64,000 bases of DNA, taken from Pseudoalteromonas sp. CO133X (lineage in GTDB: Bacteria > Pseudomonadota > Gammaproteobacteria > Enterobacterales > Alteromonadaceae). Where the stretch lies: assembly GCA_004208945.1 (NCBI GenBank), contig SGPE01000016.1:1-64000 (forward strand), written 5' to 3'. The number at the start of each line of letters is the position of its first letter. Within the stretch, counting starts at the first letter, position 1. A program made the position numbers and the translations under genes. Of this stretch, positions 45,535 to 54,944 are shown one piece after another. The notes under the pieces are model-generated. The model was not told the origin of the DNA, did no database searches, and saw only the letters and a list, made by a program, of their open reading frames with translations.

Positions 45535-48006
45535 ATGGCTATAAAAAAACATTTGGCAGTTTCAAGTTTATTAGGTGCAAGCTTTGCAGCCCTAGGCCAA
45601 AACTCCTTTATTGTAGAAGATTTAAAAGTTGAAGGTTTACAACGTGTTGCATTAGGTGCAGCACTGACGCATATTCCGATCAACGTGGGCGATAATATTG
45701 ATGAGTACACAATTTCAAGAACCATAAAGTCACTCTATCGTTCAGGTCACTTTGATAATATTAAAGCGTTGCGTGACGGTAATAATGTTATTTTCCGTGT
45801 CACTGAGCGCCCAACAATCAGCTTGATTGAGTTCGACGGCAATAAAGATATTAAAGATGAGCAGCTAAACGAATCACTTGATCAACAAGATATTCGTACT
45901 GGTGAGCCACTTGATAAAACCGTTCTTGATAATATTGAAAAAGGGCTTGTTGAGTTCTTTCATAGTATTGGTAAATACAATGCGAAAGTTGAAGTTAGCA
46001 TCACCAAGCTACCTCGTAACCGCGTAAAGTTATTATTTAAGTTTGATGAAGGTGACGCTGCGTCAATTCGTCAAATAAACCTTGTTGGTAATGAACTTTT
46101 CTCAGATGAAGAACTACTCAAGTTGGCTGAATCTCAACAAGATTTGCCATGGTGGAAGTTCATGTCAAGTGACCGCTATCAGAAACAAACGATTGAAGGC
46201 GATCTTGAGAAAATCCGCAGTTACTATTTAGACCGTGGTTACTTACGCTTTAATATTGATTCCACACAAGTGTCTGTGAGCCCTGAGCGAGATTCAGTTT
46301 ATGTGACTGCAAACATGACTGAGGGTGTTAAATACACCGTAAAAGGGTTTGACTTTATCGGTGACTTACTTGGCCGCGAAGAGCTTATTAAAAGTGTTAT
46401 TCCACTTAAAGCGGGTGAGTTGTACAACGGCTCTGTGGTTACCTCATCAGAAGAGTTTATCAAGAGCTACCTAGCCCGATTTGGCTATGCGAATGCAGAA
46501 GTACGCACGATTCCTGAAATCGATGATGAAAATAAAGAAGTACAGTTAACGCTGTCGGTAGACCCTGGCAAGCGTGTATATGTGCGCCGTATTATCGTTG
46601 GCGGTAACCAAAATACCTCAGATGAAGTTGTTCGTCGTGAAATGACTCAGCTTGAAGGTGCGTGGCTTTCTAATCAAAATCTAGAGCGTTCTAAATTGCA
46701 AATCCAACGTTTGCCGTATATGGAAAGCGTTGATTTCAATGTTGTTCCTGTACCTGGTGTTGATGACCAAGTAGACGTCGATTTTACCGTGAAAGAACAG
46801 TCAGCAGGTAGCTTTAATGCAGGTCTTGCATATGGCTCTTACTTAGGTCTGCAATTTAACATTGGTGTCAGTGAGTCGAACTTCTTAGGTACTGGTAACC
46901 AAATTGGTTTTAATATCAATACGTCACGTGGTTCAGAGCGTATTAGCTTATCGTATACTGACCCGTACTTCACCCCAGATGGTGTTTCGCAGGGCAGTAG
47001 CATTTTCTATAGTAACTATGATGCAAGTAAATTTAGCCTCATCGACTATAAATCGAAAAGCTATGGCATTGGTACCAATATTGGTTTCCCAATTGATGCT
47101 GTAAACCGTATTAATTTCGGTATCCGTTGGATTGAAGAAGAGTTATCGGATATCGCCGAATACGAGCAAACACGCGTAATGCGAGAAACCTTCTTAGACC
47201 CTGAAAACCCAGATGCTGGCTTTAACTTTACTAAGTACGAGTTAAGTGCTGGCTGGTCGCGTGTGACAGTAAACCGTGGTTTATTCCCATCAGCGGGTTC
47301 GCGTCAATCAATTAATCTAACAGCAACAACACCGAACTCAGATTTAACTTACTTTAAGTTAAATTATGACTCACGTTTTTACTGGCCGATTAGCAATGAC
47401 CATCGTTGGGTATTCTCAACACGTGCAGCGCTTGCTTATGGTAATGGTTACGGTTCAACCAATGGGTTTGATCAAACATTACCGTTCCAAGAGTACTTCC
47501 GCATTACTGAGATGGAATTACGTGGTTTTGATAGAAATACCATTTTACCACGTGCTGTATCACGTACACCACAAACTATTCCGGGCACGCCACTTGAAGA
47601 TGGTACAACAACCGGCAGTATTGGTGGGGCGTCAGAATTTGACGAATTAAGATTACAAGGCCGAATTGGTGGTAATGCCAAAGCGGTTGCAGGGATGGAG
47701 CTGATTGTTCCAACCCCATTCTTGGATGAAGAAAACACGAGTTCTGTACGTACAAGCTTCTTCGTAGATGCTGCGAACGTATGGGACACAGAGTTTAACG
47801 TTGACCGTTATCAAAACTTAGCCCCTGATCAACGCGCAAAATTAGAGGATTATTCAGATCCGATGCGCTTTAGGGTATCAACCGGTCTTTCACTACAATG
47901 GATCTCTCCAATGGGTCCAATGCTGATCAGTTTTGCGTATCCATTGCAAAAAGAAGAAGATGACGATACGAAGACCATCAGCTTTAATATTAGTAATACA
48001 TTCTAA
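45535..48006 (+). CDS. bamA: BamA, outer-membrane protein assembly factor
   Basis: BamA (823 aa) is the essential Omp85 pore that inserts beta-barrel proteins into the outer membrane. The signal peptide MAIKKHLAVSSLLGASFAAL is followed by a mature start near QNSFIVEDLKVEGLQR. Five POTRA domains cover about 24-420. A 16-strand barrel follows, with the lid-loop motif near LRGFDRN (about residue 660) and a terminal Phe (NISNTF). ATG 45535 is preceded by AAGGATAAAGATAACAAA; an upstream in-frame TTG at 45493 would disrupt the signal peptide. skp follows 11 bases later. Confidence 0.97.
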   Translation: MAIKKHLAVSSLLGASFAALGQNSFIVEDLKVEGLQRVALGAALTHIPINVGDNIDEYTISRTIKSLYRSGHFDNIKALRDGNNVIFRVTERPTISLIEFDGNKDIKDEQLNESLDQQDIRTGEPLDKTVLDNIEKGLVEFFHSIGKYNAKVEVSITKLPRNRVKLLFKFDEGDAASIRQINLVGNELFSDEELLKLAESQQDLPWWKFMSSDRYQKQTIEGDLEKIRSYYLDRGYLRFNIDSTQVSVSPERDSVYVTANMTEGVKYTVKGFDFIGDLLGREELIKSVIPLKAGELYNGSVVTSSEEFIKSYLARFGYANAEVRTIPEIDDENKEVQLTLSVDPGKRVYVRRIIVGGNQNTSDEVVRREMTQLEGAWLSNQNLERSKLQIQRLPYMESVDFNVVPVPGVDDQVDVDFTVKEQSAGSFNAGLAYGSYLGLQFNIGVSESNFLGTGNQIGFNINTSRGSERISLSYTDPYFTPDGVSQGSSIFYSNYDASKFSLIDYKSKSYGIGTNIGFPIDAVNRINFGIRWIEEELSDIAEYEQTRVMRETFLDPENPDAGFNFTKYELSAGWSRVTVNRGLFPSAGSRQSINLTATTPNSDLTYFKLNYDSRFYWPISNDHRWVFSTRAALAYGNGYGSTNGFDQTLPFQEYFRITEMELRGFDRNTILPRAVSRTPQTIPGTPLEDGTTTGSIGGASEFDELRLQGRIGGNAKAVAGMELIVPTPFLDEENTSSVRTSFFVDAANVWDTEFNVDRYQNLAPDQRAKLEDYSDPMRFRVSTGLSLQWISPMGPMLISFAYPLQKEEDDDTKTISFNISNTF

Positions 48007-48017
48007 AGGAGTTTTTT

Positions 48018-48536
48018 GTGAAAAAATCAATTAAATCAACAGCATTTGCACTACTTGCTACTTTGTCAATCGGGTTGTCTACCAGTGCATTTGCACATAA
48101 AGTCGCTATTGTTGACATGCAAGAAATCTATAAGCAAATTCCTCAAATGGCAAAAGTAGAGCAAACACTTGAAGCTGAGTTTGCTGAACGCCGTCAAGAG
48201 CTTGAAAAATTGCAGGGTGATATCCGTTTTGAAGCTGAAAAGTTCAAGCGTGAAGCAACAACAATGAGTGACAAGCAAAAAGAAGAATTACGTACTAAGA
48301 TTCAAGGTATGCAACAACAACTTGCTGAAAAGGGTCGTCCTTTAGAGCAAGAAATCAAAATGCGTCAAAACCAAGAGTTAGCAAAAGTTCAAAAGCTAAT
48401 TCTAGATGCGATTGAAGAAGTTGCTAAAGCAGGTAAGTACGACGAAGTAAAAGTTAAAGAAACAACAATTTACGTTAACCCTAAAACAGTGTCTGACTTA
48501 TCAGATAAAGTTGTTGAAAAAGTAAGTAAGCAATAG
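48018..48536 (+). CDS. skp: Periplasmic chaperone Skp (OmpH family)
   Basis: Skp (172 aa, E. coli 161) is a trimeric periplasmic chaperone holding unfolded outer-membrane proteins on the way to BamA. A signal peptide spans about 1-26 (MKKSIKSTAFALLATLSIGL, cut after AFA). Long charged helices forming the tentacles occupy about 45-120. The start is GTG with AAAGGAG upstream. It is between bamA and lpxD, as in E. coli. Confidence 0.96.
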   Translation: MKKSIKSTAFALLATLSIGLSTSAFAHKVAIVDMQEIYKQIPQMAKVEQTLEAEFAERRQELEKLQGDIRFEAEKFKREATTMSDKQKEELRTKIQGMQQQLAEKGRPLEQEIKMRQNQELAKVQKLILDAIEEVAKAGKYDEVKVKETTIYVNPKTVSDLSDKVVEKVSKQ

Positions 48537-48545
48537 AAATTACAT

Positions 48546-49586
48546 ATGCAAAACTACACGCTTTCGCAGATTGCGGATCTTTTGGGTGCTGAACTACACG
48601 GCGATGGCACTCAAGAGATTAAAAAAATATCAACACTTGCAAATGCCCAATCTGGGCATATTGCATTTTTGGCGAACAAAAAATATCGTTCTCAGTTAGA
48701 GAGTACCAATGCCAGTGCGGTGATTTTATCACCGGCAGATGCCGACTATTTTAGTGGCAATAAGCTGGTTATTGCTAACCCTTATGTATGCTACGCCAAG
48801 CTTGCCCAGTTAATGGATACAACACCTCGCAGCGCATCAGTAGGGATACACCCTAGTGCAGTCATTCATGATTCAGCATCAATTGGAGATAATGTCTCGA
48901 TCGCTGCCAATGTGGTGATTGAAGCAAATGCAGTCATCGCAAACGATGTACAGATTGGTCCAGGTTGCTTTATTGGTGAGCAGGTAAAAATAGGCCAAGG
49001 AACAAAGCTTTGGGCTAATGTCAGTATTTACCATGAAGTTGAAATTGGCAGTGACTGCCTGTTTCAAGCAAATACAGTTGTAGGAAGCGATGGTTTTGGT
49101 TACGCCAATGAGCGTGGTGAATGGATTAAAATACCGCAATTAGGACGTGTAATTATTGGTGATAAAGTTGAAGTCGGTGCCTCAACAACGATTGATCGTG
49201 GCGCACTCGATGACACACTCATCCATAGTAATGTAATTATCGATAATCAATGTCAAATAGCGCATAATGTCGAGATCGGTTCGGGTACAGCAGTTGCTGG
49301 CTGCACTGTTTTTGCCGGCAGTGTTGTTGTTGGTAAACATTGTCAAATTGGCGGCATGGTTGCAATTAATGGTCACATCAGTGTCTGTGATGGTGCTATA
49401 ATCACGGGCATGAGTATGGTGACAAAAGCAATCACTGAACCTGGGATTTACTCATCAGGTTTGCCTCATCAAAACAACAAAGAATGGCGTCGTAGTATTG
49501 CCCATATCCGAAACCTTGGTGATATGAAAGACCGCTTAAAAGCACTTGAGTCACTGACTAAGTCACTCAATATTGAAGACAAATAA
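48546..49586 (+). CDS. lpxD: UDP-3-O-(3-hydroxyacyl)glucosamine N-acyltransferase
   Basis: LpxD (346 aa, E. coli 341) adds the second hydroxy fatty acid in lipid A synthesis. An N-terminal uridine-binding domain (about 1-100) precedes a left-handed beta helix of hexapeptide repeats (about 105-300). The catalytic His is probably in [27 protein letters not shown] matches the family's substrate segment. The next gene fabZ begins 10 bases downstream. The ribosome-binding site before ATG 48546 is weak. Confidence 0.96.
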   Translation: MQNYTLSQIADLLGAELHGDGTQEIKKISTLANAQSGHIAFLANKKYRSQLESTNASAVILSPADADYFSGNKLVIANPYVCYAKLAQLMDTTPRSASVGIHPSAVIHDSASIGDNVSIAANVVIEANAVIANDVQIGPGCFIGEQVKIGQGTKLWANVSIYHEVEIGSDCLFQANTVVGSDGFGYANERGEWIKIPQLGRVIIGDKVEVGASTTIDRGALDDTLIHSNVIIDNQCQIAHNVEIGSGTAVAGCTVFAGSVVVGKHCQIGGMVAINGHISVCDGAIITGMSMVTKAITEPGIYSSGLPHQNNKEWRRSIAHIRNLGDMKDRLKALESLTKSLNIEDK

Positions 49587-49596
49587 GGATGCTATT

Positions 49597-50049
49597 TTGG
49601 CAAATGAATTAAATAGTCTTGATATTCAAGATATCTTGAATTTACTTCCGCATCGTTATCCGATGTTACTTGTTGATCGTGTATTAGATTACACGCCAGG
49701 CGAGTCGTTACATGCAATTAAAAATGTAACAGTGAATGAACCTATTTTTACAGGCCACTTTCCGAATCAACCAATTTTTCCAGGTGTGTTGATATTAGAA
49801 GCAATGGCTCAAGCAACTGGCTTGTTAGGTTTTAAAACAGTTGAAAATCGTAGCGATAATGAACTTTACTTGTTTGCTGCCATTGATAATGCACGATTTA
49901 AGCAACCAGTATTACCTGGCGATACTATGCATTTGCATGTAGAGTTTGTTAAAGAGCGCCGCAATATATGGAAGTTTGCAGCAGAAGCAAAAGTTGACGG
50001 CAAAGTAGTGTGTACTGCCGAAATCATGTGTGCGAGAAGAGAGTTTTAA
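49597..50049 (+). CDS. fabZ: 3-hydroxyacyl-ACP dehydratase FabZ
   Basis: FabZ (150 aa, E. coli 151) dehydrates 3-hydroxyacyl-ACP in fatty acid elongation and competes with LpxA/LpxC for the hydroxyacyl pool. The hot-dog fold signatures are [27 protein letters not shown] with the catalytic His, and [11 protein letters not shown] with the catalytic Glu. The start is TTG at 49597 with AAGGAT six bases upstream. A longer frame from 49573 would begin inside lpxD. Confidence 0.95.
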   Translation: MANELNSLDIQDILNLLPHRYPMLLVDRVLDYTPGESLHAIKNVTVNEPIFTGHFPNQPIFPGVLILEAMAQATGLLGFKTVENRSDNELYLFAAIDNARFKQPVLPGDTMHLHVEFVKERRNIWKFAAEAKVDGKVVCTAEIMCARREF

Positions 50050-50051
50050 TA

Positions 50052-50822
50052 GTGATCCATCCTACGGCAATAATCGAACCAGGTGCGAAGCTTGGAAAAA
50101 ATGTCTCAGTTGGCCCTTATAGCTATATTGGCAACGATGTAACGATTGGTGATAACTGTATCATTGAATCTCATGTGGTTGTCAAAGGCCCATCGACAAT
50201 TGGTTCTGGTAACCATATTTTTCAGTTTGCATCGGTTGGTGAAGCTTGCCAAGACAAAAAATACGCGAATGAGCCAACTACTTTAATTATGGGTGACAAC
50301 AATGTCATTCGTGAATGTGCAACAATTCACCGTGGCACTATTCAAGATCAAGGTGTGACTAAAATTGGTAGCAACAACTTGTTTATGGCTTACACGCACG
50401 TTGCTCATGACGCAGTCGTGGGTGATAACGTGATTTTTGCTAACAACGCCTCTGTTGCTGGTCATGTGCACGTAGGTGACTGGGTGATCCTTGCGGGTAA
50501 CTCGGGTGTTCACCAGTTTTGTAAGATTGGTGCACATGCTTTTGTTGGTATGTACTCAGGCGTTAATAAAGACGTACCGCCGTTTGTTACAACCATTGGT
50601 ACGCCAGCAGGCCCAGTCGCAATCAATACTGAAGGTATGAAACGTCGTGGCTTTGAAAGTGATGAAGTAATGGCAACTCGTCGTGCTTACAAAACACTTT
50701 ATCGTAAGAGCTTAGGTGTTGAAGAAGCAATTGCTGAGCTGAGCGAAGATGCTGCGAAGTACCCAGCTGTTCAGCTGATGATAGACTTCGTGAAAAGCTC
50801 TGAGCGCGGAATTATTCGCTAA
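50052..50822 (+). CDS. lpxA: UDP-N-acetylglucosamine acyltransferase
   Basis: LpxA (256 aa, E. coli 262) catalyses the first step of lipid A synthesis. A left-handed beta helix of hexapeptide repeats covers about 1-185 and a helical C-terminal domain the rest. The catalytic His is in YTHVAHDAVVGDN, and the chain-length region is around GNSGVHQFCKIG. GTG 50052 has GAGAGAG upstream; the longer frame from 50010 overlaps fabZ heavily. The usual next gene, lpxB, is displaced by about 7.2 kb. Confidence 0.95.
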   Translation: MIHPTAIIEPGAKLGKNVSVGPYSYIGNDVTIGDNCIIESHVVVKGPSTIGSGNHIFQFASVGEACQDKKYANEPTTLIMGDNNVIRECATIHRGTIQDQGVTKIGSNNLFMAYTHVAHDAVVGDNVIFANNASVAGHVHVGDWVILAGNSGVHQFCKIGAHAFVGMYSGVNKDVPPFVTTIGTPAGPVAINTEGMKRRGFESDEVMATRRAYKTLYRKSLGVEEAIAELSEDAAKYPAVQLMIDFVKSSERGIIR

Positions 50823-50838
50823 TCATTAGCGATATACG

Positions 50839-50863
50839 AAAGCCACCGTAAGGTGGCTTTTTT
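50839..50863 (+). terminator. Rho-independent terminator of lpxA
   Basis: AAAGCCACC (50839-50847) pairs perfectly with GGTGGCTTT (50852-50860) around GTAA, with six T in a row (50858-50863). It marks the end of the skp-to-lpxA transcript. Confidence 0.94.
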
Positions 50864-50929
50864 GTTTTTATAGTTCAGGTTTTGCTAAGTCAGTGCTTGC
50901 TATCTTCACAGCAAAAAGGATCTAGTAAT

Positions 50930-51301
50930 ATGAACAAACTCATCGTCTTTGCATTGTTAAGCTTAATTTTAAGTGGCTGTAGTAGCTCGCCTACAATAAA
51001 CTCAAGTGCTAAGATACAAAGAGGTAAAGCCAGCTTTTATGCGGACAAATACCATGGCCGTACAACGGCCAGTGGTACAGTGTTTAATCAACAAGCATTG
51101 AGTGCAGCTCACCAAGATCTCGCTTTTGGTACCCGCGTAAAAGTGACTAATATTGCAAATAATAAAAGTGTGATTGTTAGTATTAACGACCGTGGTCCGT
51201 TTGTTCACGGTCGAATTATTGATTTGTCTAAAAAGGCATTTTCGCAAATAGCTTCTTTGCAGCAAGGTGTTATTGACGTTACCGTTGAGCAACTTGATTA
51301 A
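50930..51301 (+). CDS. Short RlpA-like double-psi beta-barrel lipoprotein
   Basis: A 123-residue lipoprotein: the signal MNKLIVFALLSLILSGC ends in lipobox LSGC with lipid Cys at residue 17. The RlpA double-psi barrel follows with KASFYADKYHGRTTASGTVF and VIVSINDRGPFVHGRIIDLS, the latter carrying the conserved Asp. Full RlpA proteins are longer and end in a SPOR domain that binds bare glycan strands; here that domain is missing. A peptidoglycan role is likely, but lytic transglycosylase activity is unproven. ATG 50930 follows AAAAGGATCTAGTAAT. Its stop overlaps the convergent cydC stop, with no terminator between. Confidence 0.85.
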   Translation: MNKLIVFALLSLILSGCSSSPTINSSAKIQRGKASFYADKYHGRTTASGTVFNQQALSAAHQDLAFGTRVKVTNIANNKSVIVSINDRGPFVHGRIIDLSKKAFSQIASLQQGVIDVTVEQLD

Positions 51302-53037
51302 AAACGAGTAATGAGCTCGACATAATCAGGCTCATTCTCAACCAACTCAGCATGGCTTGCCATTGCTCTTATTTGCCCTTGTTCTAACCAAATGACTTTA
51401 TCAACACGATTCAACATAACAGGATCATGACTGATCGTTAGCACGGTCTTATCAGCCCAGACCTTTTCCAGAGTATTAAGTAAACTGTACTTAGTGTGGT
51501 TATCTAAGCTTTCTGTTGGTTCATCAAGAACCACAAAATTACCTTGTCTTAATAATGCTTGCGCAATAGCAATACGACGTGACTGACCATGAGAGAGTTT
51601 TCTTCCAGCGGTGCCTAATCGGGTATTAAGGCCGTTTTTTAAGTTGTTCAGCCATGAGCCAAGTTCTGCTTGTTCACAGGCTTTTATAAGCATCTTATCA
51701 GTCGCCTCCGGTGCTGCAAAGCGAAGGTTATCTCTTAGTGTGCCATCAAAAATATGATGCTGTTGAGCGACAATTGTGAGCTGCATAAAGCGTTCGTTAG
51801 CGTCTAGGCTACTAAGTTCAACACTGTGTTCTGCCGCTAACAGTTTTAATGAGCCAGATTGTAAAGGCCAAAGTCCCGTGAGTAAATTTACTAATGTTGT
51901 TTTACCGCTGCCACTTGCGCCAACCAGTGCTACTTTGTTGCCAGCTGCAATGGATAGATTAATATCCCTCAAAGCGTCATTATGCGCCCCAGAGTATTGA
52001 TAACTCACGTTAGTTAATTCTAAGCCGAGCGCGTGTTGATTGTTTACTTGGTCGTGCTTTTTGTAAGGTGCTGGTGTTTGTTTGTCCTCTAGCGAAAATA
52101 ACCGCTCTGCTGCACTTAAAGCGACAGGGAGCTCGATAAAAGCTGCGGGCAGGGTAAGTACAGTTTCAAAACTAGCCAAGACGAATAGTGCGAGCATTGC
52201 CAATTCAACATTTTTCATAGCGCCTGTTGCAACCAAAGGAATAATTACAAAAACGCTTGCAAGCATAGTTAACTGTACAACAAAGGTGCTTAAACCATTG
52301 CTGTTCGCGATGGCTTTATGGCGAGTATAGAGTTGCGAATTATATTGCTGACTTAGTGTATCGCAGCGTGTTAACTGAGCATCATGTGCTTGATAAATTG
52401 CAAGTTCACGGCTTCCTTTTAACGTATCGGCAAGCTCAGCTCTTAGCTCAGCTGAAAGTCTGGTCTCGGCATCTGCTTGTTTGTGTAGTTTATAACTCAA
52501 TAAGACTGGTAGCAGCACACCAATTATCATCAATGATATAAAACAAATCAAAGCCACCTTCGCGTTGTATGCGCTCATAAATGCCATGACAATTGGAATA
52601 GTAAAAAAGGCTATTATGATGGGAAGTAAGACATTTAAGTAAAATTTATCAAGGGCATCCACATCATTTTGCAAACGATTCACAAGGTCGGCACTGCGAC
52701 TCATTGCCAAATCAACGTTGTTGAGTCGGCTCAGTGTTGCAAACATTTTTACACGAATTTCGCTTAATAGTAAAAATGTAGCATTGTGAGTGATCATTCG
52801 TTCGCCGTACCGTGATGCAGTTCTTACAATGGCTAAAAAGCGAATAACTCCTGCAGGTGTAAAATAATTCATATGTACACCTGCAATGCCAGCGGCTGCC
52901 ATTGCTGCTAAAAACCAGCCAGATATTGCAAGCAAACCAACATTGGCAAGCACAGTCAAGCTTGCTAAAAAGGCGCCCAGTAGCAGCATACCAGCATGAG
53001 GTTTGCACAGTTTTAATAAGCGAATGAAGTTATACAT
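51298..53037 (-). CDS. cydC: Cysteine/glutathione exporter subunit CydC
   Basis: CydC (579 aa, E. coli 573) is half of the CydDC heterodimeric ABC exporter that sends thiols and haem-related cargo to the periplasm and is needed for cytochrome bd assembly. Six membrane helices occupy about 10-310. The ATPase domain has Walker A GASGSGKTTL near 375-384, signature LSHGQSRRIAIAQALL, and Walker B FVVLDEPTESLD. ATG 53037 has GAGG eight bases upstream; GTG 53046 is a possible longer start. It overlaps the 3' end of cydD. Confidence 0.92.
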   Translation of the reverse strand: MYNFIRLLKLCKPHAGMLLLGAFLASLTVLANVGLLAISGWFLAAMAAAGIAGVHMNYFTPAGVIRFLAIVRTASRYGERMITHNATFLLLSEIRVKMFATLSRLNNVDLAMSRSADLVNRLQNDVDALDKFYLNVLLPIIIAFFTIPIVMAFMSAYNAKVALICFISLMIIGVLLPVLLSYKLHKQADAETRLSAELRAELADTLKGSRELAIYQAHDAQLTRCDTLSQQYNSQLYTRHKAIANSNGLSTFVVQLTMLASVFVIIPLVATGAMKNVELAMLALFVLASFETVLTLPAAFIELPVALSAAERLFSLEDKQTPAPYKKHDQVNNQHALGLELTNVSYQYSGAHNDALRDINLSIAAGNKVALVGASGSGKTTLVNLLTGLWPLQSGSLKLLAAEHSVELSSLDANERFMQLTIVAQQHHIFDGTLRDNLRFAAPEATDKMLIKACEQAELGSWLNNLKNGLNTRLGTAGRKLSHGQSRRIAIAQALLRQGNFVVLDEPTESLDNHTKYSLLNTLEKVWADKTVLTISHDPVMLNRVDKVIWLEQGQIRAMASHAELVENEPDYVELITRF

Positions 53038-54790
53038 GCGCTTCACCTCGACTCACAAGCTTAGCAAACAGACCCGCTTGTTCAGTGAGTTGTTGATAAT
53101 GACCCGACTCGATAATTTTACCTTGCTGCATAACGTAAATATTGTCCGCGTGTTTTACCGTATTAAGCCTATGAGCAATAACCATCACTAAATGATCGTT
53201 TGCATAATTTCGGATTGCTTGGTTGATTAGGTGCTCTGTTTGGCTGTCTAAGTGTGCTGTTGGCTCATCAAGCATTAGAATTGGTGCATCCTTTAAAAAT
53301 GCACGAGCAAGGGCAATACGCTGCTTTTGGCCACCAGAGAGACCTTCCCCTTGTTCACCCAGCATAGTATCAAAGCCATTTGGTAAGGCGTTAATAAACT
53401 CAAGTGCGCCTGCTTTTCGAGTGGCCGCAATAAGTTCATCATGGCTTGCATTTGGTTTGGCAAGACGTAGATTGTCGGCAACACTTCGATAAAATAGTGT
53501 GGCTTGCTGTGGGATCCATGCAAGTTGCGCCTGCCAATTATGTAGTGCGATATCACTGAGTGCCTGTCTGTTAATATTGATAGCACTGTTAGCTTGATGG
53601 TGAAAACCTAAAAGGCAATCAAAGAGGGTACTTTTACCTGAGCCACTCTCTCCAACAAATGCAATTAACCCTTTATTTGGCAGACTAAAATTAATGTCGG
53701 TGACCCCTTCGTTTGTGTCAGGGTAATGATAGGTGAGTCCATGCACATGTATGTCTTTTAGCTGTGTTGATAATTGTGATGTACCCGTATGCTCATGTAC
53801 TTCGCTGTGATTAACGATGTCGACCATATCAGCAGCGGCGCTGATCCCTTCTAATTTTGCGTGATAGTGAGTGCCCATTTGTCGAAGTGGTAAGTAAAAC
53901 TCAGGGGCCAGTAGTAACACCACAAACCCGGTGGCAAAATCAAGGGTACCAAAAAACAGTCTAAAACCGATAATAACTGCAACAAGTGCAACACTAATGG
54001 TGGCTAAAAACTCCAAGGCGAAAGAGGATAAAAAGGCAACTTTCAACACCCCCATGGTTGCACCACGGTAGTCATCAGAAATCTGGCTAATATTATTAAG
54101 CTCGCGTTTGGTCGCATTAAACAGCTTAAGCTGAGTCAGTCCTTGCAAGCGGTCAAAAAAGTAATTGCCAAGTACCGCGAGCTGTTGCCAACGTTCTTGG
54201 TTGAGTTGCTCCGCTTTGTGACCGACTAAAATCATAAAAAATGGAATAAGCGGGGCAGTTAACAGGAAGATAAGCCCTGCTTTGTAATCAGTTGGAAAAA
54301 TAACCACTAAAATAGCGAGTGGAATAAGTGCGCTATACGCCACGCTTGGAATGTAGTTTGCGTAATATTGATGAAGCGCTTCTACACCATTATGTAAAGT
54401 GTTAAGTGTTGCGCCGTGTCCTTTGTGCTCACTGTAATCAGGGCCTAGTTTAGTTAACTTCGCAAGTAATGTATTGCGCATCACCGTTTTTATTTTTAAT
54501 GCGGCAAGGCTACTCACCCGTTCACTCAATGCAACTAATAGGGCGCGTAGTACAATAAGACCTGCAAGAGGCCATAGTAACGGAGTGACAGCTTGCAAAC
54601 TTGCTTGCTCAAACATAACTTGATGAACCGCGTTTGCCAGTAAATAGCAAGAGGCAATCATTAACAGGGCATTGAGTGTGCCCAGACTAATGCTTAGTTT
54701 CAGAAGCCCTGAAGCGGACTGGCTATACTGCTTTAAGAACGCGCGCAGCGTTTGCTGCTGCGCGCGATTTGGTCGGGGTTTAGTTGTCAT
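53030..54790 (-). CDS. cydD: Cysteine/glutathione exporter subunit CydD
   Basis: CydD (586 aa from ATG 54790, E. coli 588) pairs with CydC. Six membrane helices cover about 20-310, with the family segment HGATLNTLHNGVEALHQYYA near 105-124. The ATPase domain has Walker A GESGSGKSTLF, signature LSGGQKQRIALARAFL and Walker B ILMLDEPTAHLD. ATG 54790 overlaps the last codons of cydX; ATG 54811 is an alternative adding seven residues. Neither has a good ribosome-binding site, so translation is probably coupled to cydX. Confidence 0.92.
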   Translation of the reverse strand: MTTKPRPNRAQQQTLRAFLKQYSQSASGLLKLSISLGTLNALLMIASCYLLANAVHQVMFEQASLQAVTPLLWPLAGLIVLRALLVALSERVSSLAALKIKTVMRNTLLAKLTKLGPDYSEHKGHGATLNTLHNGVEALHQYYANYIPSVAYSALIPLAILVVIFPTDYKAGLIFLLTAPLIPFFMILVGHKAEQLNQERWQQLAVLGNYFFDRLQGLTQLKLFNATKRELNNISQISDDYRGATMGVLKVAFLSSFALEFLATISVALVAVIIGFRLFFGTLDFATGFVVLLLAPEFYLPLRQMGTHYHAKLEGISAAADMVDIVNHSEVHEHTGTSQLSTQLKDIHVHGLTYHYPDTNEGVTDINFSLPNKGLIAFVGESGSGKSTLFDCLLGFHHQANSAININRQALSDIALHNWQAQLAWIPQQATLFYRSVADNLRLAKPNASHDELIAATRKAGALEFINALPNGFDTMLGEQGEGLSGGQKQRIALARAFLKDAPILMLDEPTAHLDSQTEHLINQAIRNYANDHLVMVIAHRLNTVKHADNIYVMQQGKIIESGHYQQLTEQAGLFAKLVSRGEAHV

Positions 54791-54932
54791 CGTTGTTTTT
54801 GAGTCTCGCATACAGCTCTAGCTCATCATCAGCGATGGAATCTTTATGTTGGTGAAATTCGTACCACATGACGTTGATAACTCCAAGTGTACAGGCTAAT
54901 AGAACACCTAATATCCAGGCGAAATACCACAT
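54780..54932 (-). CDS. cydX: Cytochrome bd oxidase small subunit CydX
   Basis: A 50-codon gene, short enough to be missed. The N-terminal MWYFAWILGVLLACTLGVIN is nearly the family hallmark (E. coli begins MWYFAWILGTLLAC). It forms one membrane helix that stabilises the haem groups of CydAB. The C-terminal part is 50 residues in total against 37 in E. coli, with an acidic extension DSIADDELELYARLK. AAGGAG lies eight bases before the ATG. It is 12 bases downstream of cydB and overlaps cydD by 11 bases. Confidence 0.93.
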   Translation of the reverse strand: MWYFAWILGVLLACTLGVINVMWYEFHQHKDSIADDELELYARLKNNDDN

Positions 54933-54944
54933 AATTAAATCTCC

